DNA of 64,000 bases from Bacteroidales bacterium (GCA_015061085.1 SUXG01000005.1:45704-109703); one strand, 5' to 3'; positions 15,998 through 25,928 are shown, counted from the stretch's first letter. The notes: generated from the letters alone by a model not told the origin. Translations and numbers: made by a program.

Positions 15998-16158
15998 GCA
16001 TTCTTATGACATTAGGTTCATTAAGAGGGAAAGCGCAGACAGTTAACACTATAGTGAATTGTTAAATATTCAATGAGCTCTTTTTGTGTTTTGCTTCTTA
16101 AACTTTGAGGTTAAATAATTTTAACTGTTGGAATTGTCGTAGCGTGGGATAAAATCGC

Positions 16159-16166
16159 TAACTTTA
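16159..16166 (+). promoter_or_regulatory. -7 box for the DUF4836 gene
   Basis: TAACTTTA lies 32 bp before the ATG at 16199. There is no exact TTTG 19 bp upstream, so this is a partial match. Confidence 0.5.
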
Positions 16167-16198
16167 CACTCTAATATCGAACTAAAACTTTAGGAATT

Positions 16199-17650
16199 AT
16201 GAAGAGATTTATCAATTTATTGCCGTTGGCTGTCGTGGCTATGTTCATGGCGTTCATGAGTGCATGTAGCGATTCGTCAAATTCTGATGCAGAGTCGTTG
16301 TTGAAGACAGTGCCTCAAGAGACATCCGGCGTTGTGGTGATTGACCTTGGACGTGTACTCGACAAGGTCGGCATTGAGGCAAAAGACGGAGAGTTAGTGC
16401 TTCCGGCTAAACTGAAGGAGGCTATGGGCGAAGATGTAGCAGCCAAGTTTGGCAAGTTAAAGGGAGTCAAGGCTGATGCTTTGGTCGTGTTTATGCATCG
16501 TAAGAAGGTAGTGGTGACAGGCTATGTATCTGATCAAGAGGCGTTTCGCAACTATGTCAAGAACGAATTGTATGGCGACGGAGGCGAATGGAATGCGGCT
16601 GAAGATAATCTCGATGTGTATAAGAAAATTGCTGTAAGAGGCGATCAATTTTGGTATGTCACTGAGGGAGTATCGACTGCAACTATCCTCGGATGGGCTA
16701 AGCTGAAAGAGGCAGAGTCGGCTTATGCTAATAATAAGTTGGTCGCTGCGATGTGTGCAGAGCCTAAGGATGTAAGCATCTTCTACGACATCGACCGTAT
16801 GAAGAATCTTGCCGGCCTCGATGCGGAGCAGGTGATGGCTATGACTATGATGCAAGAGATATTTGTGCGCGATATGGCATACGCGTCGGGCTGGGTTGAC
16901 TTCGGCAAAGATGAGGTGGTGGCAGAGATGCGTTGCTACAATTCTAAGTTTGAGGCAGCAGAGTATGTTGTGGAACTCGATAAGATAGATGCCTCGTTGC
17001 TCGGAAAATTGCCTAAGAGCAGCAATTTCGTTATGGCGTTTGGTGCCGATAGCAAAATGTGGGCAACGCTTTGCTCTGCGTTTAGCGAGGCGATGACTTC
17101 GTTGACCGGCAACTCGCAAAAGAATGTTATCATGGAGAAAGTGATTAGTGCAGTCAGAGGTCTTGACGGCACGGTGATGGCCGGTGGTGAAATTTCGCCG
17201 ATGCCCGGATACAATCCTAAGATGATGGCATTGGTGGAAACCAAGGACGCAACGGCAGCACGCGATGTGATGAATTTGGTCACAATGTTTGCTCCGGATA
17301 TGCCTGATGAAATCTCGTTGACTACTGAAGACAAACTTGTGAAATTCGCGATGGGCGATGTCTCCGAGACCGGTGCCGATAATCTGAAGAGCTATTTCGA
17401 CGGAAAGTTGATGACAGTCTATATGGGCGGCGGATTTATCAATAACTTGATGGCAGGTGTCGACATGGTGGAATATTGTGTGATTAGCGCAGAGACCATG
17501 GATTGTATGACGATGCGCATCAAGGTTAAGAACGACGGTCATGCCAACATATTGGAGGCTATCGCTATGATGATTGCCAAAAATGAGAAAGAGATCACTA
17601 ATCCTGCTTTAGAAGAGGCAGAATTGGACTATGAAGATATACTAAGATAA
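16199..17650 (+). CDS. DUF4836 family lipoprotein
   Basis: 483 aa. An N-terminal signal peptide ends in a lipobox (MSAC, Cys at about 23) followed by a Ser/Asp-rich linker, so it is a lipoprotein. The rest follows the Bacteroidota DUF4836 pattern, beginning LLKTVPQETSGVVVIDLGRVLDKVGIE. The domain has several similar alpha/beta blocks (for example about 38-130 and 250-340), suggesting internal duplication. The function is not known. It is followed 87 bp later by an ABC transporter pair on the same strand, which may or may not be functionally tied. Confidence 0.88.
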   Translation: MKRFINLLPLAVVAMFMAFMSACSDSSNSDAESLLKTVPQETSGVVVIDLGRVLDKVGIEAKDGELVLPAKLKEAMGEDVAAKFGKLKGVKADALVVFMHRKKVVVTGYVSDQEAFRNYVKNELYGDGGEWNAAEDNLDVYKKIAVRGDQFWYVTEGVSTATILGWAKLKEAESAYANNKLVAAMCAEPKDVSIFYDIDRMKNLAGLDAEQVMAMTMMQEIFVRDMAYASGWVDFGKDEVVAEMRCYNSKFEAAEYVVELDKIDASLLGKLPKSSNFVMAFGADSKMWATLCSAFSEAMTSLTGNSQKNVIMEKVISAVRGLDGTVMAGGEISPMPGYNPKMMALVETKDATAARDVMNLVTMFAPDMPDEISLTTEDKLVKFAMGDVSETGADNLKSYFDGKLMTVYMGGGFINNLMAGVDMVEYCVISAETMDCMTMRIKVKNDGHANILEAIAMMIAKNEKEITNPALEEAELDYEDILR

Positions 17651-17737
17651 TATAGCACAGCGTGCGACGGAGTGAAGTCGGTCGCACGCACCAATCTGCC
17701 GACTCCGTGCATAATAGTCAGTCGGCATAATCAGAAA

Positions 17738-18394
17738 ATGAGCGTGAAAATAGATAGAATAGAGTTGCGCAAAACATTGCCTCGGGTGTTTGAACATGAG
17801 GCGATTCCGGTATCGGATGTGTGGAAATGCGATGTGGCGTTTGAGCGTGGCAAGCATTACATCATCGAGGCGGCAAGCGGCACCGGCAAGTCCTCGCTGT
17901 GTGCCTATATATATGGCAATCGTCGTGACTACTGCGGTCGCATCGTTATGGACGGTCGCGATGTGTCGCAATTCAGCGTTGCAGAGTGGCAGCGTATCCG
18001 TCGCGAGGTGTTGGCTTATCTGCCTCAAGAACTTGACCTTTTTCCCGAACTTACGGCGTTGCAAAACATTGAACTCAAAAACCGTCTGACTTCCCATGTT
18101 GCACCGGCGCAGGTGGAGGAGTGGCTTCATCAGTTGGGCATCGACTCACGCAAGTATTACCCTGTCGGTCGAATGTCGATTGGTCAGCAGCAGCGTGTGG
18201 CAATTATACGATGCTTATGTCAGCCGTTTTCGTTTCTCTTGCTTGATGAGCCGGTGAGCCACCTCGACGAACAGAATAATCAGATAGCCGCAAACATTAT
18301 AATGGAGCAGGCGCGTCTGCAAGGTGCGTCTATCATCGCAACCTCGGTGGGCAACAATATCAAAATATCAACAGACAGAACATTTCGACTATGA
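17738..18394 (+). CDS. ABC transporter ATP-binding protein
   Basis: 218 aa from the ATG at 17738; upstream in-frame sequence from 17672 is rejected because it runs through the intergenic region. It is a single nucleotide-binding domain with Walker A ASGTGKSS (about 43-50), signature MSIGQQQR (about 146-153), Walker B FLLLDEPVSHLDE (about 166-178) and a Q-loop at LAYLPQE. It overlaps the permease start by 4 bp (18391-18394), so the two form one exporter of the LolD/MacB-like, FtsX-permease type. The Walker A form and lack of extra domains fit a small MacB-class NBD. The substrate is unknown. Confidence 0.92.
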   Translation: MSVKIDRIELRKTLPRVFEHEAIPVSDVWKCDVAFERGKHYIIEAASGTGKSSLCAYIYGNRRDYCGRIVMDGRDVSQFSVAEWQRIRREVLAYLPQELDLFPELTALQNIELKNRLTSHVAPAQVEEWLHQLGIDSRKYYPVGRMSIGQQQRVAIIRCLCQPFSFLLLDEPVSHLDEQNNQIAANIIMEQARLQGASIIATSVGNNIKISTDRTFRL

Positions 18395-19572
18395 ACATAA
18401 TCCAACGACTATTGCGAAAAAATTTGAGCATGGCACAATTGGTAGGCTTTACGCTTGCCAACTTTATCGGGTTGCTCATCGTGTTGCTCGGTATGCAATT
18501 CTACACAGATGTCCGTTCAATCTGGCAAGATGAGGATAGCTTCATACAGAAGGACTACCTTGTGATTAATAAGCGGGTGTCGGGTTCGGGATTGCTCACA
18601 GGCGAGCGTGCATCGTTCTCAGTCGATGAGATTGCCGACATTGAGAAGCAATCGTGGGTGAGAAAAGTGGGGCGTTTCAGCTCTGCTGATTATCGACTAA
18701 GCGCTTCGATAGAGCAAGGGGGACGTAGCATGTCAACCTATATGTTTTTCGAGTCCATACCGTCGGAGTTTGTCGATGTCGATAGCGACGAATGGGGCTA
18801 CGAAGAGGGCGATAATGTCGTGCCTATCATCATATCAAAGGACTATTTAAGCCTCTACAACTTCGGTTTTGCGTCATCGACCGGATTGCCTCAATTTTCG
18901 GAGACAATGATAGGGTCGATACCGATGCGACTGCGCATCTCGTCGGCAAAAGGTAGTGCTGAGTTGCAAGGACGCATTGTCGGATTTTCGAATCGACTCA
19001 ATACAATCCTTGTGCCTCAAGAGTTTATGGATTGGAGCAACTCTCGCTACGGTCGCACAGCCGGAGCGCGTGCCGACCCCTCACGCCTGATAATCGATGT
19101 CAGCAGCCCGGGTGATGTCAAGATAAAAGATTACATCGCCGAACATGACTATGAGATAGCAGGCGATAAAGCCAACTCTACAGCCAGCTATTTCCTCAAC
19201 GTAGCGACCGGCGTGGTGCTTGCCATCGGCGTGGTCATCACCATTCTCTCACTCTTTGTGCTGCTACTCTCTATCTCGTTGCTGATGCAGAAAAATCGTC
19301 AGAAGATGCACTCGCTCATCATGTTGGGCTATGAACTGAAGGATGTCGGCCGACCATATCGACAACTCGTAGTGGTGGTCAACGCAGTGGCTTACCTATT
19401 GGCAGCCGGGGCAATGTTGGCAATGCGAATGCTCTACATCGACGCCGTGCGTGCCATGGGAGCATCGGAGACAACGATGTGGCTGTCGTTGGGTGTCGGA
19501 GCTGCGATCACGATTGCAGTAATTCTCTTCAATATTATCAGCATCAATCGCAAAGTCGCATCAGCCTTTTAA
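18391..19572 (+). CDS. FtsX-like ABC transporter permease
   Basis: 393 aa. One N-terminal membrane segment (about 15-38) is followed by a large extracytoplasmic domain of about 230 residues and then three membrane segments at the C-terminus (about 270-295, 320-345, 360-385). This is the MacB/FtsX topology. It is translationally coupled to the preceding ATPase by a 4-bp overlap. Such pairs act in lipoprotein release, mechanotransmission or cell-envelope signalling; nothing in this window assigns the substrate. The DUF4836 lipoprotein upstream is a possible cargo or partner by position only. Confidence 0.88.
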   Translation: MNIIQRLLRKNLSMAQLVGFTLANFIGLLIVLLGMQFYTDVRSIWQDEDSFIQKDYLVINKRVSGSGLLTGERASFSVDEIADIEKQSWVRKVGRFSSADYRLSASIEQGGRSMSTYMFFESIPSEFVDVDSDEWGYEEGDNVVPIIISKDYLSLYNFGFASSTGLPQFSETMIGSIPMRLRISSAKGSAELQGRIVGFSNRLNTILVPQEFMDWSNSRYGRTAGARADPSRLIIDVSSPGDVKIKDYIAEHDYEIAGDKANSTASYFLNVATGVVLAIGVVITILSLFVLLLSISLLMQKNRQKMHSLIMLGYELKDVGRPYRQLVVVVNAVAYLLAAGAMLAMRMLYIDAVRAMGASETTMWLSLGVGAAITIAVILFNIISINRKVASAF

Positions 19573-19599
19573 CAGACTAATTAAGACAAACAATAGAAA

Positions 19600-22302
19600 A
19601 TGCAAGAAATACATAAATATATGGGCCTCACGGAAGATGAGGTCAGACAATCCCGCCGGACACATGGCGAAAATGTGTTGACTCCACCCAAGAAGGAGTC
19701 GTTGCTAAAGAAATTCTTGGGAAAATTCAACGACCCACTGATAATAATCTTGCTCGTCGCAGGAGCATTGTCAATCGGGATCTCCTTATATGAATATATC
19801 GGGCTCAACGAGGGCGCAGAGGTCTTCTTCGAGCCAATTGGTATCTTTGTGGCTATAATTCTTGCCACCGGTCTTTCGTTCTATTTCGAATATAAGGCCG
19901 AGAAAGAGTTTGAAATTCTTAATCAGGTCAACGATGAAGAGCCGGTGGTTGTCATTCGTGATGGCAACTCTATGGAAGTGCCTAAGCGAGAGGTGGTCGT
20001 GGGCGATATTGTGATGCTAAACACCGGCAACGAGGTGCCTGCTGATGGCGAATTGCTTGAAGCCATGGCTCTGCAGGTAGATGAATCATCGCTGACCGGC
20101 GAGCCTATTTGCCATAAGACAACCGACCCTGCCGAGTTTGATGACGAGGCGACATTCCCGTCTAATCAGGTGCTGAGAGGCACAGGTGTCAAAGAGGGTA
20201 CGGGTGTCTATCGTATTACTGCCGTCGGAGATGCTACGGAAAATGGTAAGGTGTTTGAGGCTGCGCAGATTGACTCATCGGTCAAAACGCCTCTTAATGA
20301 GCAACTTGAGCGACTCGGCTCGATGATTAGCAAGATCAGCTACGGCATTGCGGCACTTATCGTCATCGGTCGTCTGGTGATATTCTTCAGCTCAACTGAT
20401 GCGTTTTCGTGGATCGAACTCACGACTTATCTGCTTGAGACTCTGATGCTTGCAGTGACGCTCGTCGTGGTGTCGGTGCCTGAAGGGTTGCCGATGGCTG
20501 TCACATTGAGCCTTGCATACTCTATGCGTAGAATGTTGAAAACCAACAATTTGGTGCGCAAGATGCATGCTTGTGAGACAATGGGTGCAACGACCGTAAT
20601 CTGTACGGATAAGACAGGCACGTTGACGCAAAACAAGATGACTGTCAACGATGCACAGTTCTTCGCCATTGATGCTCAAGGGCTTGGTGGCGAGATGGGC
20701 GGACTCATCGTTGAGGGCGTGGCTGTCAACTCTACTGCTACGCTCGACCGCTCAAATCCTCAAAGCCCGAAGGTGCTTGGCAATCCTACCGAGGGCGCAT
20801 TATTGCTTTGGCTTGACAGCAAGAAGATGGACTATCTTTCGGTCAAAAACAGTATCTCTATCGTGGGACAGATACCGTTCTCGACCGAACGCAAATATAT
20901 GGCTACATTGGTCGACTCCAAAGCGATGGAGGGCAAGCGAGTGCTCCATGTGAAGGGTGCTCCTGAGATTGTTCTTGGACTTTGTGCCAAAATAGATGGT
21001 GACAAGACCAAGGAACAGATTGAGCAGATGCTACTCGGCTATCAGCAGCAAGCGATGCGCACGTTGGCGTTTGCATACGCCGTAGTGCCTGAAGGCGTTG
21101 ATGCGATAATCGACTCAAAGATAGGTAACGTAGAGTTGCATTTTATGGGTGTTGTGGCTATCTCCGACCCTGTGCGTATTGATGTGCCGGCAGCGGTGGG
21201 CGACTGCACAAGTGCAGGCATCGCTATTAAGATTGTGACAGGCGATACATCGGCTACAGCTAAGGAAATAGGTCGTCAGATAGGTCTCTGGGACGATGCG
21301 ACCGACAACGAAATGAATATCATCACCGGACCTGAGTTTGCCGCACTCCCTGACGATGAATTGCGTCAACGCATACTCGGTCTGAAGATTATATCACGTG
21401 CTCGTCCGTTGGACAAAAAGCGTCTGGTGGAGACACTTCAGTCGATGGGTCAGGTCGTGGCAGTGACCGGCGACGGCACAAATGATGCTCCGGCATTGTC
21501 GGCGGCGCATGTCGGCTTGTCGATGGGTGACGGTACGGCTGTCGCTAAGGAAGCTTCCGACATCACTATCATCGACAACTCGTTTGCTTCGATTGCGCGA
21601 GCTGTGATGTGGGGACGCTCGTTGTACAAAAATATTCAGCGCTTCGTGCTATTCCAGCTGATAGTCAACGTAGTGGCTTGCTTGATAGTCTTGACAGGGG
21701 CATTCACGGGCGAACAGTCACCACTGACCGTGACGCAGATGCTTTGGGTGAATCTTATCATGGACACTTTTGCTGCGATGGCACTTGCGTCGTTGCCACC
21801 TTCTCAGAGGGTGATGGGCGACAGTCCGCGTCGACGTGAAGACTTTATTATCACCAAGAAGATGAAACGAAGCATCGTCTCTACCGGCTTGTTGTTCTTC
21901 GGAGTGTTGGTAGCATTGCTTTGGGTGTTCCAGAGCTACGACATCACTTCGATGCAAGCGTTGGTGCATGGAGAGTGGGGTGATAAAAACGTGGGATTGA
22001 GCATATTCGAAATCAGTTGCTTCTTCTCAATCTTTGTATTCTTGCAATTCTGGAATATGTTTAACGCTCGTTCGTTCGACACCGGGCAGTCAGCATTGCA
22101 TTTCAAAGGTGCAGGTTCATTTGTAGCTATTGCAGTTGTGATTGCAGTGGGACAATGGTTTATCGTGACCTTTGGTGGCGAGATGTTCTCTGTAACGAAA
22201 CTTCAACTCATCGATTGGGCAATAATTATAGGTGTGACATCAGTGGTATGGATAGTCCCTGAACTCTATCGTTTTGTGCGAAAATATTTATTAAACAAAT
22301 AA
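19600..22302 (+). CDS. Calcium-translocating P-type ATPase, PMCA type
   Basis: 900 aa. It pumps cations, probably calcium, across the inner membrane using ATP. Motifs in order: the N-terminal cation-ATPase domain; the TGE actuator loop (SLTGEP, about 168-173); phosphorylation site CTDKTGTLTQN (about 334-344); KGAPE nucleotide loop; and the TGDGTNDAPAL hinge (about 625-635). About ten membrane helices are present, and EGLPMAV in helix 4 matches the PEGL calcium-site motif. No large N-terminal metal-binding domain, which excludes copper and zinc pumps. It follows the ABC pair by 27 bp and is probably on the same transcript or its own. Confidence 0.93.
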   Translation: MQEIHKYMGLTEDEVRQSRRTHGENVLTPPKKESLLKKFLGKFNDPLIIILLVAGALSIGISLYEYIGLNEGAEVFFEPIGIFVAIILATGLSFYFEYKAEKEFEILNQVNDEEPVVVIRDGNSMEVPKREVVVGDIVMLNTGNEVPADGELLEAMALQVDESSLTGEPICHKTTDPAEFDDEATFPSNQVLRGTGVKEGTGVYRITAVGDATENGKVFEAAQIDSSVKTPLNEQLERLGSMISKISYGIAALIVIGRLVIFFSSTDAFSWIELTTYLLETLMLAVTLVVVSVPEGLPMAVTLSLAYSMRRMLKTNNLVRKMHACETMGATTVICTDKTGTLTQNKMTVNDAQFFAIDAQGLGGEMGGLIVEGVAVNSTATLDRSNPQSPKVLGNPTEGALLLWLDSKKMDYLSVKNSISIVGQIPFSTERKYMATLVDSKAMEGKRVLHVKGAPEIVLGLCAKIDGDKTKEQIEQMLLGYQQQAMRTLAFAYAVVPEGVDAIIDSKIGNVELHFMGVVAISDPVRIDVPAAVGDCTSAGIAIKIVTGDTSATAKEIGRQIGLWDDATDNEMNIITGPEFAALPDDELRQRILGLKIISRARPLDKKRLVETLQSMGQVVAVTGDGTNDAPALSAAHVGLSMGDGTAVAKEASDITIIDNSFASIARAVMWGRSLYKNIQRFVLFQLIVNVVACLIVLTGAFTGEQSPLTVTQMLWVNLIMDTFAAMALASLPPSQRVMGDSPRRREDFIITKKMKRSIVSTGLLFFGVLVALLWVFQSYDITSMQALVHGEWGDKNVGLSIFEISCFFSIFVFLQFWNMFNARSFDTGQSALHFKGAGSFVAIAVVIAVGQWFIVTFGGEMFSVTKLQLIDWAIIIGVTSVVWIVPELYRFVRKYLLNK

Positions 22303-22719
22303 ATCCATACGACAACTATTGCTTGATAAACATCGGGAATAAAAAATCTCAGCTCAATATCAAGAAGCAAGCGGCATCCTTAATAAATAGGGTGTCGCTA
22401 TTGTTTTCTGTCTTGATATATTCAGACTCTAAGCCCTTATTGTTGCTTTGAATATTTATGGTGTCAACTCTTGGTTGAGTCAAAAACACCTCCGTTTATC
22501 GGGATTTGATATTATTGTTTGTGTGATTTGACCGATTTTTCTTGTTTGTAATGTTAAAGTCGGAAAATATTTATGTGATGTATGTAAAATGTAGTAACTT
22601 TGCAGTTTAAAATATGTTAATAGTCGAAATTAGACAAAGATATTAATAGATTTGAAAAATCAAATCCCGGAATTTATATAAGTTTCCATATATTATTAAA
22701 AAATAAAACGATTAGATTT
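22303..22719. other. 417-bp intergenic region before sulP
   Basis: It contains an imperfect hairpin at about 22371-22401 (GCGGCATCC/GGTGTCGC) nested between AATATCAAG and CTTGATATT arms, a likely terminator for the P-type ATPase gene, and a -7 box at 22595-22602. Otherwise AT-rich with no gene visible. Confidence 0.6.
22595..22602 (+). promoter_or_regulatory. -7 box for the SulP gene
   Basis: TAACTTTG, 118 bp before the ATG, with only a weak -33 (ATTTATG). The leader is long and AT-rich. Confidence 0.5.
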
Positions 22720-24417
22720 ATGGAGTTTCTTTCTAAATTGGATTTCAATCCGGCGTTGATATCGTCGATGAAAGGTTATTCCTTTGGCAAATTCAAACAA
22801 GATTTGATTGCCGGAATTGTAGTGGGTATTGTGGCCCTTCCACTTGCCATTGCGTTTGGTATCGCCAGTGGTGTAAGTCCGACTATTGGGCTTGTGACTG
22901 CTATCATTGGTGGTTTTTTGGTGTCGGCATTAGGCGGTAATAGCGTGCAAATCGGTGGACCGACAGGCGCGTTTATTGTCATTGTTTACAACATTATTCA
23001 GCTTTATGGACTTCAAGGTCTCGCTATCGCTACGTTTATGGCAGGTTGTATCCTTGTGTTTATGGGAGTCTTTAAGTTGGGTACGGTGATTAAGTTCATA
23101 CCTTATCCTATAGTGGTGGGTTTTACTGCCGGTATCGCATTGACCATATTCTCAACGCAGATGGTCGATTTCTTCGGTCTTAAAATAGATGGTTCTGTCC
23201 CAAGCGAATTCATAAGTAAATGGGGTGTCTATTTCAAGAACTTCCATACCATACATATTCCTACGCTCTTAGTGGGATTGGCTTCGTTGGCAATTATTAT
23301 TTTCACTCCGAAGATTTCAAAGAAACTTCCGGGTGCATTGATTGCTATTATTGTCGTTTCGGCTGTAGTCTGGGTGTTGCGTGAATTTTTTGGTTTGCAA
23401 GGCATTGAGACTATCGGCGACCGTTTCGGAAATCTTCCGACTGATATACCACAGCCTCATGAAATCGGCATCAATATGCAGTCGATTAATTTGCTTCTCC
23501 CTTCAGCCTTCACAATCGCGATGCTTGGCGCTATCGAATCGTTGCTAAGTGCGACAGTTGCTGATGGTGTGACAGGAGGAAAGACAAACTCAAACACCGA
23601 ACTTATCGGTCAAGGTATAGCCAACATTACAGTGCCATTCTTCGGTGGTATTCCTGTGACAGGAGCAATTGCTCGTACGATGACCAATATCACAAATGGA
23701 GGACGCACACCGGTGGCGGGTGTTATTCATGCAGTTGTATTGCTTGTGATTTTTTTATTTGCTATGCCTTTGATTAATCTTGTGCCGATGTCTTGCTTGG
23801 GTGCAGTGTTGATTATGGTGTCATATAACATGAGTGGCTGGCGCACAGTGAAAGCATTGTTCAGAAGCCCGAAAGCCGACATCTCTGTGCTTGTCGTGAC
23901 ATTCCTTTTGACTGTGATTTTCGACCTTACGATAGCTATCGAAATCGGTCTGTTGCTTGCAATTGTGCTCTTCCTTCGTCGTGTAATGGAAAATTCTTCT
24001 GTGAGAGTTTATAGTGAAAAACTTGATGCTGCAGAAGGTACCGACCTCTCGACTCATGAAGTTTTGAATGTGGAAAAAGGTGTTTCCGTCTATGAAATCG
24101 ACGGTCCATTCTTCTTCGGTATTGCGACAAAATTTGATGAATTGATGCGAAATAGTATGACTGAAAAACCTATTGTTCGTATTATTCGTATGCGCAAAGT
24201 GCCATTTGTTGACTCTACCGGTATTCACAATCTTGAATTGCTGATTCAGTCATCCCACAAAGAGGGTATTTTGGTTGTGTTGTCAGGTGTAAGTGACAGT
24301 GTGCGCGAAACGCTTCACAAGGCTAATATCGACAAACTTGTCGGCGATGAACACATTTGTGATCATATTTCAAAGGCTGTGATTGTTGCAAATGAGATAG
24401 CTCGTCGCAAATCTTAA
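22720..24417 (+). CDS. SulP family inorganic anion transporter
   Basis: 565 aa. The membrane domain (about residues 22-430, around twelve segments in the 7+7 inverted-repeat SLC26 fold) is followed by a C-terminal cytoplasmic STAS domain (about 445-555), whose VYEIDGPFFFGIATKF and RMRKVPFVDSTG segments are typical (the Asp-Ser-Thr of VDSTG is the conserved STAS loop). Substrates of the family are sulfate, bicarbonate or dicarboxylates; this window does not decide. It is a single-gene unit with its own promoter and terminator. Confidence 0.94.
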   Translation: MEFLSKLDFNPALISSMKGYSFGKFKQDLIAGIVVGIVALPLAIAFGIASGVSPTIGLVTAIIGGFLVSALGGNSVQIGGPTGAFIVIVYNIIQLYGLQGLAIATFMAGCILVFMGVFKLGTVIKFIPYPIVVGFTAGIALTIFSTQMVDFFGLKIDGSVPSEFISKWGVYFKNFHTIHIPTLLVGLASLAIIIFTPKISKKLPGALIAIIVVSAVVWVLREFFGLQGIETIGDRFGNLPTDIPQPHEIGINMQSINLLLPSAFTIAMLGAIESLLSATVADGVTGGKTNSNTELIGQGIANITVPFFGGIPVTGAIARTMTNITNGGRTPVAGVIHAVVLLVIFLFAMPLINLVPMSCLGAVLIMVSYNMSGWRTVKALFRSPKADISVLVVTFLLTVIFDLTIAIEIGLLLAIVLFLRRVMENSSVRVYSEKLDAAEGTDLSTHEVLNVEKGVSVYEIDGPFFFGIATKFDELMRNSMTEKPIVRIIRMRKVPFVDSTGIHNLELLIQSSHKEGILVVLSGVSDSVRETLHKANIDKLVGDEHICDHISKAVIVANEIARRKS

Positions 24418-24444
24418 ATATCTTTAATATATTTCATATTGCAA

Positions 24445-24490
24445 AAGGAAGCTGTCTGACCAAATTAGGTCATGCAGCTTCCTTATTTTA
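24445..24490 (+). terminator. SulP terminator
   Basis: A 10-bp stem (AAGGAAGCTG with CAGCTTCCTT) with an inner TGACC/GGTCA helix is followed by ATTTTAT. Its right side overlaps the 3' end of the convergent Fic remnant. Confidence 0.85.
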
Positions 24491-24874
24491 TACCTTTGAA
24501 AGAACTATTGTATTGAGCCCGGTCTTTATCTGACTACCCTCACTGATGCCGATAGGGAAGAATGAGGCTTGCCATGCACATAATTTTTCTTTGCTGAGAG
24601 GTTGGTCAAAGTGCTGAATTGCATCAAGCATTACGCCAACAACAGAGTCAACATAGTGTGACGGAGCAGTATATTTTACGTTCTCTATACCTAACCTTCC
24701 GGCTATGGAGGAACGTACTTGATCAATATTCAGACTAATGTCCTCAATCTCGGAAGAAAATACAACGTCGTATGTCAGGTTCTCTGCCATTGCTCTCAAC
24801 TTGCTATCAAGACCATCTTTAAAAAAAGACGCAAATTTTGCGACGATTAACTTCGAATAATGTTGCAGTATCAC
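24488..24874 (-). pseudogene. Fic/DOC-family protein remnant (DUF4172 end only)
   Basis: 128 aa that match the N-terminal DUF4172 region of Bacteroidota Fic-family AMP-transferases: FSSEIED (about 42-48, where the inhibitory-helix motif S-x-E-I-E-G normally lies, here ED instead of EG), VRSSIAGRLGI (about 54-64), VVGVMLDAIQHFDQPLSKEKLCAWQASFFP (about 78-107, usually W-H-A-xLFP) and a decayed SQIKTG (from KIxVG). The catalytic HPFxxGNGR motif and the rest of the Fic domain, about 200 residues, are missing: the frame stops just before the sulP terminator. It may be transcribed but cannot be active. Confidence 0.75.
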
Positions 24875-24961
24875 CCATGGTAACTGATTATTGTCGGTAA
24901 ATCTAAAAGGAACTTTACAAAAAATAACGCTTAAAGTCTTGACAAGCGGATTGAGATGTAT

Positions 24962-24969
24962 TAACTTTG
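24962..24969 (+). promoter_or_regulatory. ftsX operon -7 box
   Basis: TAACTTTG with a partial -33 (CTTG near 24938-24941), about 47 bp before the ftsX start. Confidence 0.6.
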
Positions 24970-25015
24970 CAGTGTATTATGGGGTGGTATTGCCTTTTGT
25001 GATACCTGCATCCGT

Positions 25016-25906
25016 ATGAATAGACTGATGAAAAGACATAAGGAAAGGAAAATATCATATTTTGCCGCTCATATTACAACGATTGTGAGCGTTTCTCTTG
25101 TATTGATAATTGTCGGTGTGATTGCGATGATTTCTGTCTGTGGAGCATCTGTCGGACGCCAAGTCAAGGAGCAGATTGAGCTAAATATTATATTGAATGA
25201 TTCAGTATCAAATGAGCAAGCATTGGGATACTCTGAGGGAATTAAACGTAATAGGTATGTCAACACAATCACCTTTATCTCAAAGGAAGAAGCAATGCAG
25301 AATTGGACTCGCGACACAGGTGAAAATCTTGAAGAAATCTTCGGTGTCAACCCTCTTTCTCCTGAAATATCAATGACATTGAAGGCTGAATATACTCATG
25401 TCGACAGTATCTCGGCAATAGTATCTGCGTTGGAGGCTGATCCGTTAGTCGAAGGTGTTGCACGTCAAAACACGCAGGAGATAGTAAGCACCATCGATAA
25501 TATCGAAAACATGAGCATAATACTTGGTGTAATAGCATTGGCGTTGATAGTAATTTCGTTTGTATTGATTAATAATACTGTTCATCTTTCGATTTATTCG
25601 CGACGATTTACTATTCACACCATGCAGCTTGTCGGAGCTACAAACGGCTTTATTCGTCGTCCGTTCATTATGGGTAATATGTGGTCGGGGCTGATTGCCG
25701 CGACATTGGCGAGTGCAATTCTTGTGGGTGTGAGGAGTTATATTGCTGCATACGAATTTCCATTGCTCAACAGATATTTGACTTGGGAGAACGTGGGGCT
25801 GATAGTCGTCGGATTATTTATCTTTGGAGCGGTTATTTGCTCTGTGGCGGCATTGTTTGCAACGACTAAGTATCTGCGTCAAGACTACGATCAATTGTTT
25901 AAATAG
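25016..25906 (+). CDS. ftsX: Cell-division ABC transporter permease FtsX
   Basis: 296 aa. With FtsE it couples ATP hydrolysis to periplasmic peptidoglycan hydrolases at the septum. Topology: a cytoplasmic basic N-terminus, one membrane segment (about 20-42), an extracytoplasmic loop of about 130 residues containing VNTITFISKEEAMQNWTRDTGEN, then three membrane segments (about 172-195, 215-240, 262-285). FtsE is not adjacent, as in many Bacteroidota where ftsE lies elsewhere. It starts the conserved ftsX-DUF3098-uppP-truB-queA unit. Confidence 0.93.
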   Translation: MNRLMKRHKERKISYFAAHITTIVSVSLVLIIVGVIAMISVCGASVGRQVKEQIELNIILNDSVSNEQALGYSEGIKRNRYVNTITFISKEEAMQNWTRDTGENLEEIFGVNPLSPEISMTLKAEYTHVDSISAIVSALEADPLVEGVARQNTQEIVSTIDNIENMSIILGVIALALIVISFVLINNTVHLSIYSRRFTIHTMQLVGATNGFIRRPFIMGNMWSGLIAATLASAILVGVRSYIAAYEFPLLNRYLTWENVGLIVVGLFIFGAVICSVAALFATTKYLRQDYDQLFK

Positions 25907-25928
25907 AAAATAAAAAAACAACAGAATA

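Noticed and set aside
16457..17542. A 361-codon frame on the minus strand opposite the DUF4836 gene
   Set aside because: His/Cys-rich shadow of a well-supported plus-strand gene with its own lipobox and promoter.
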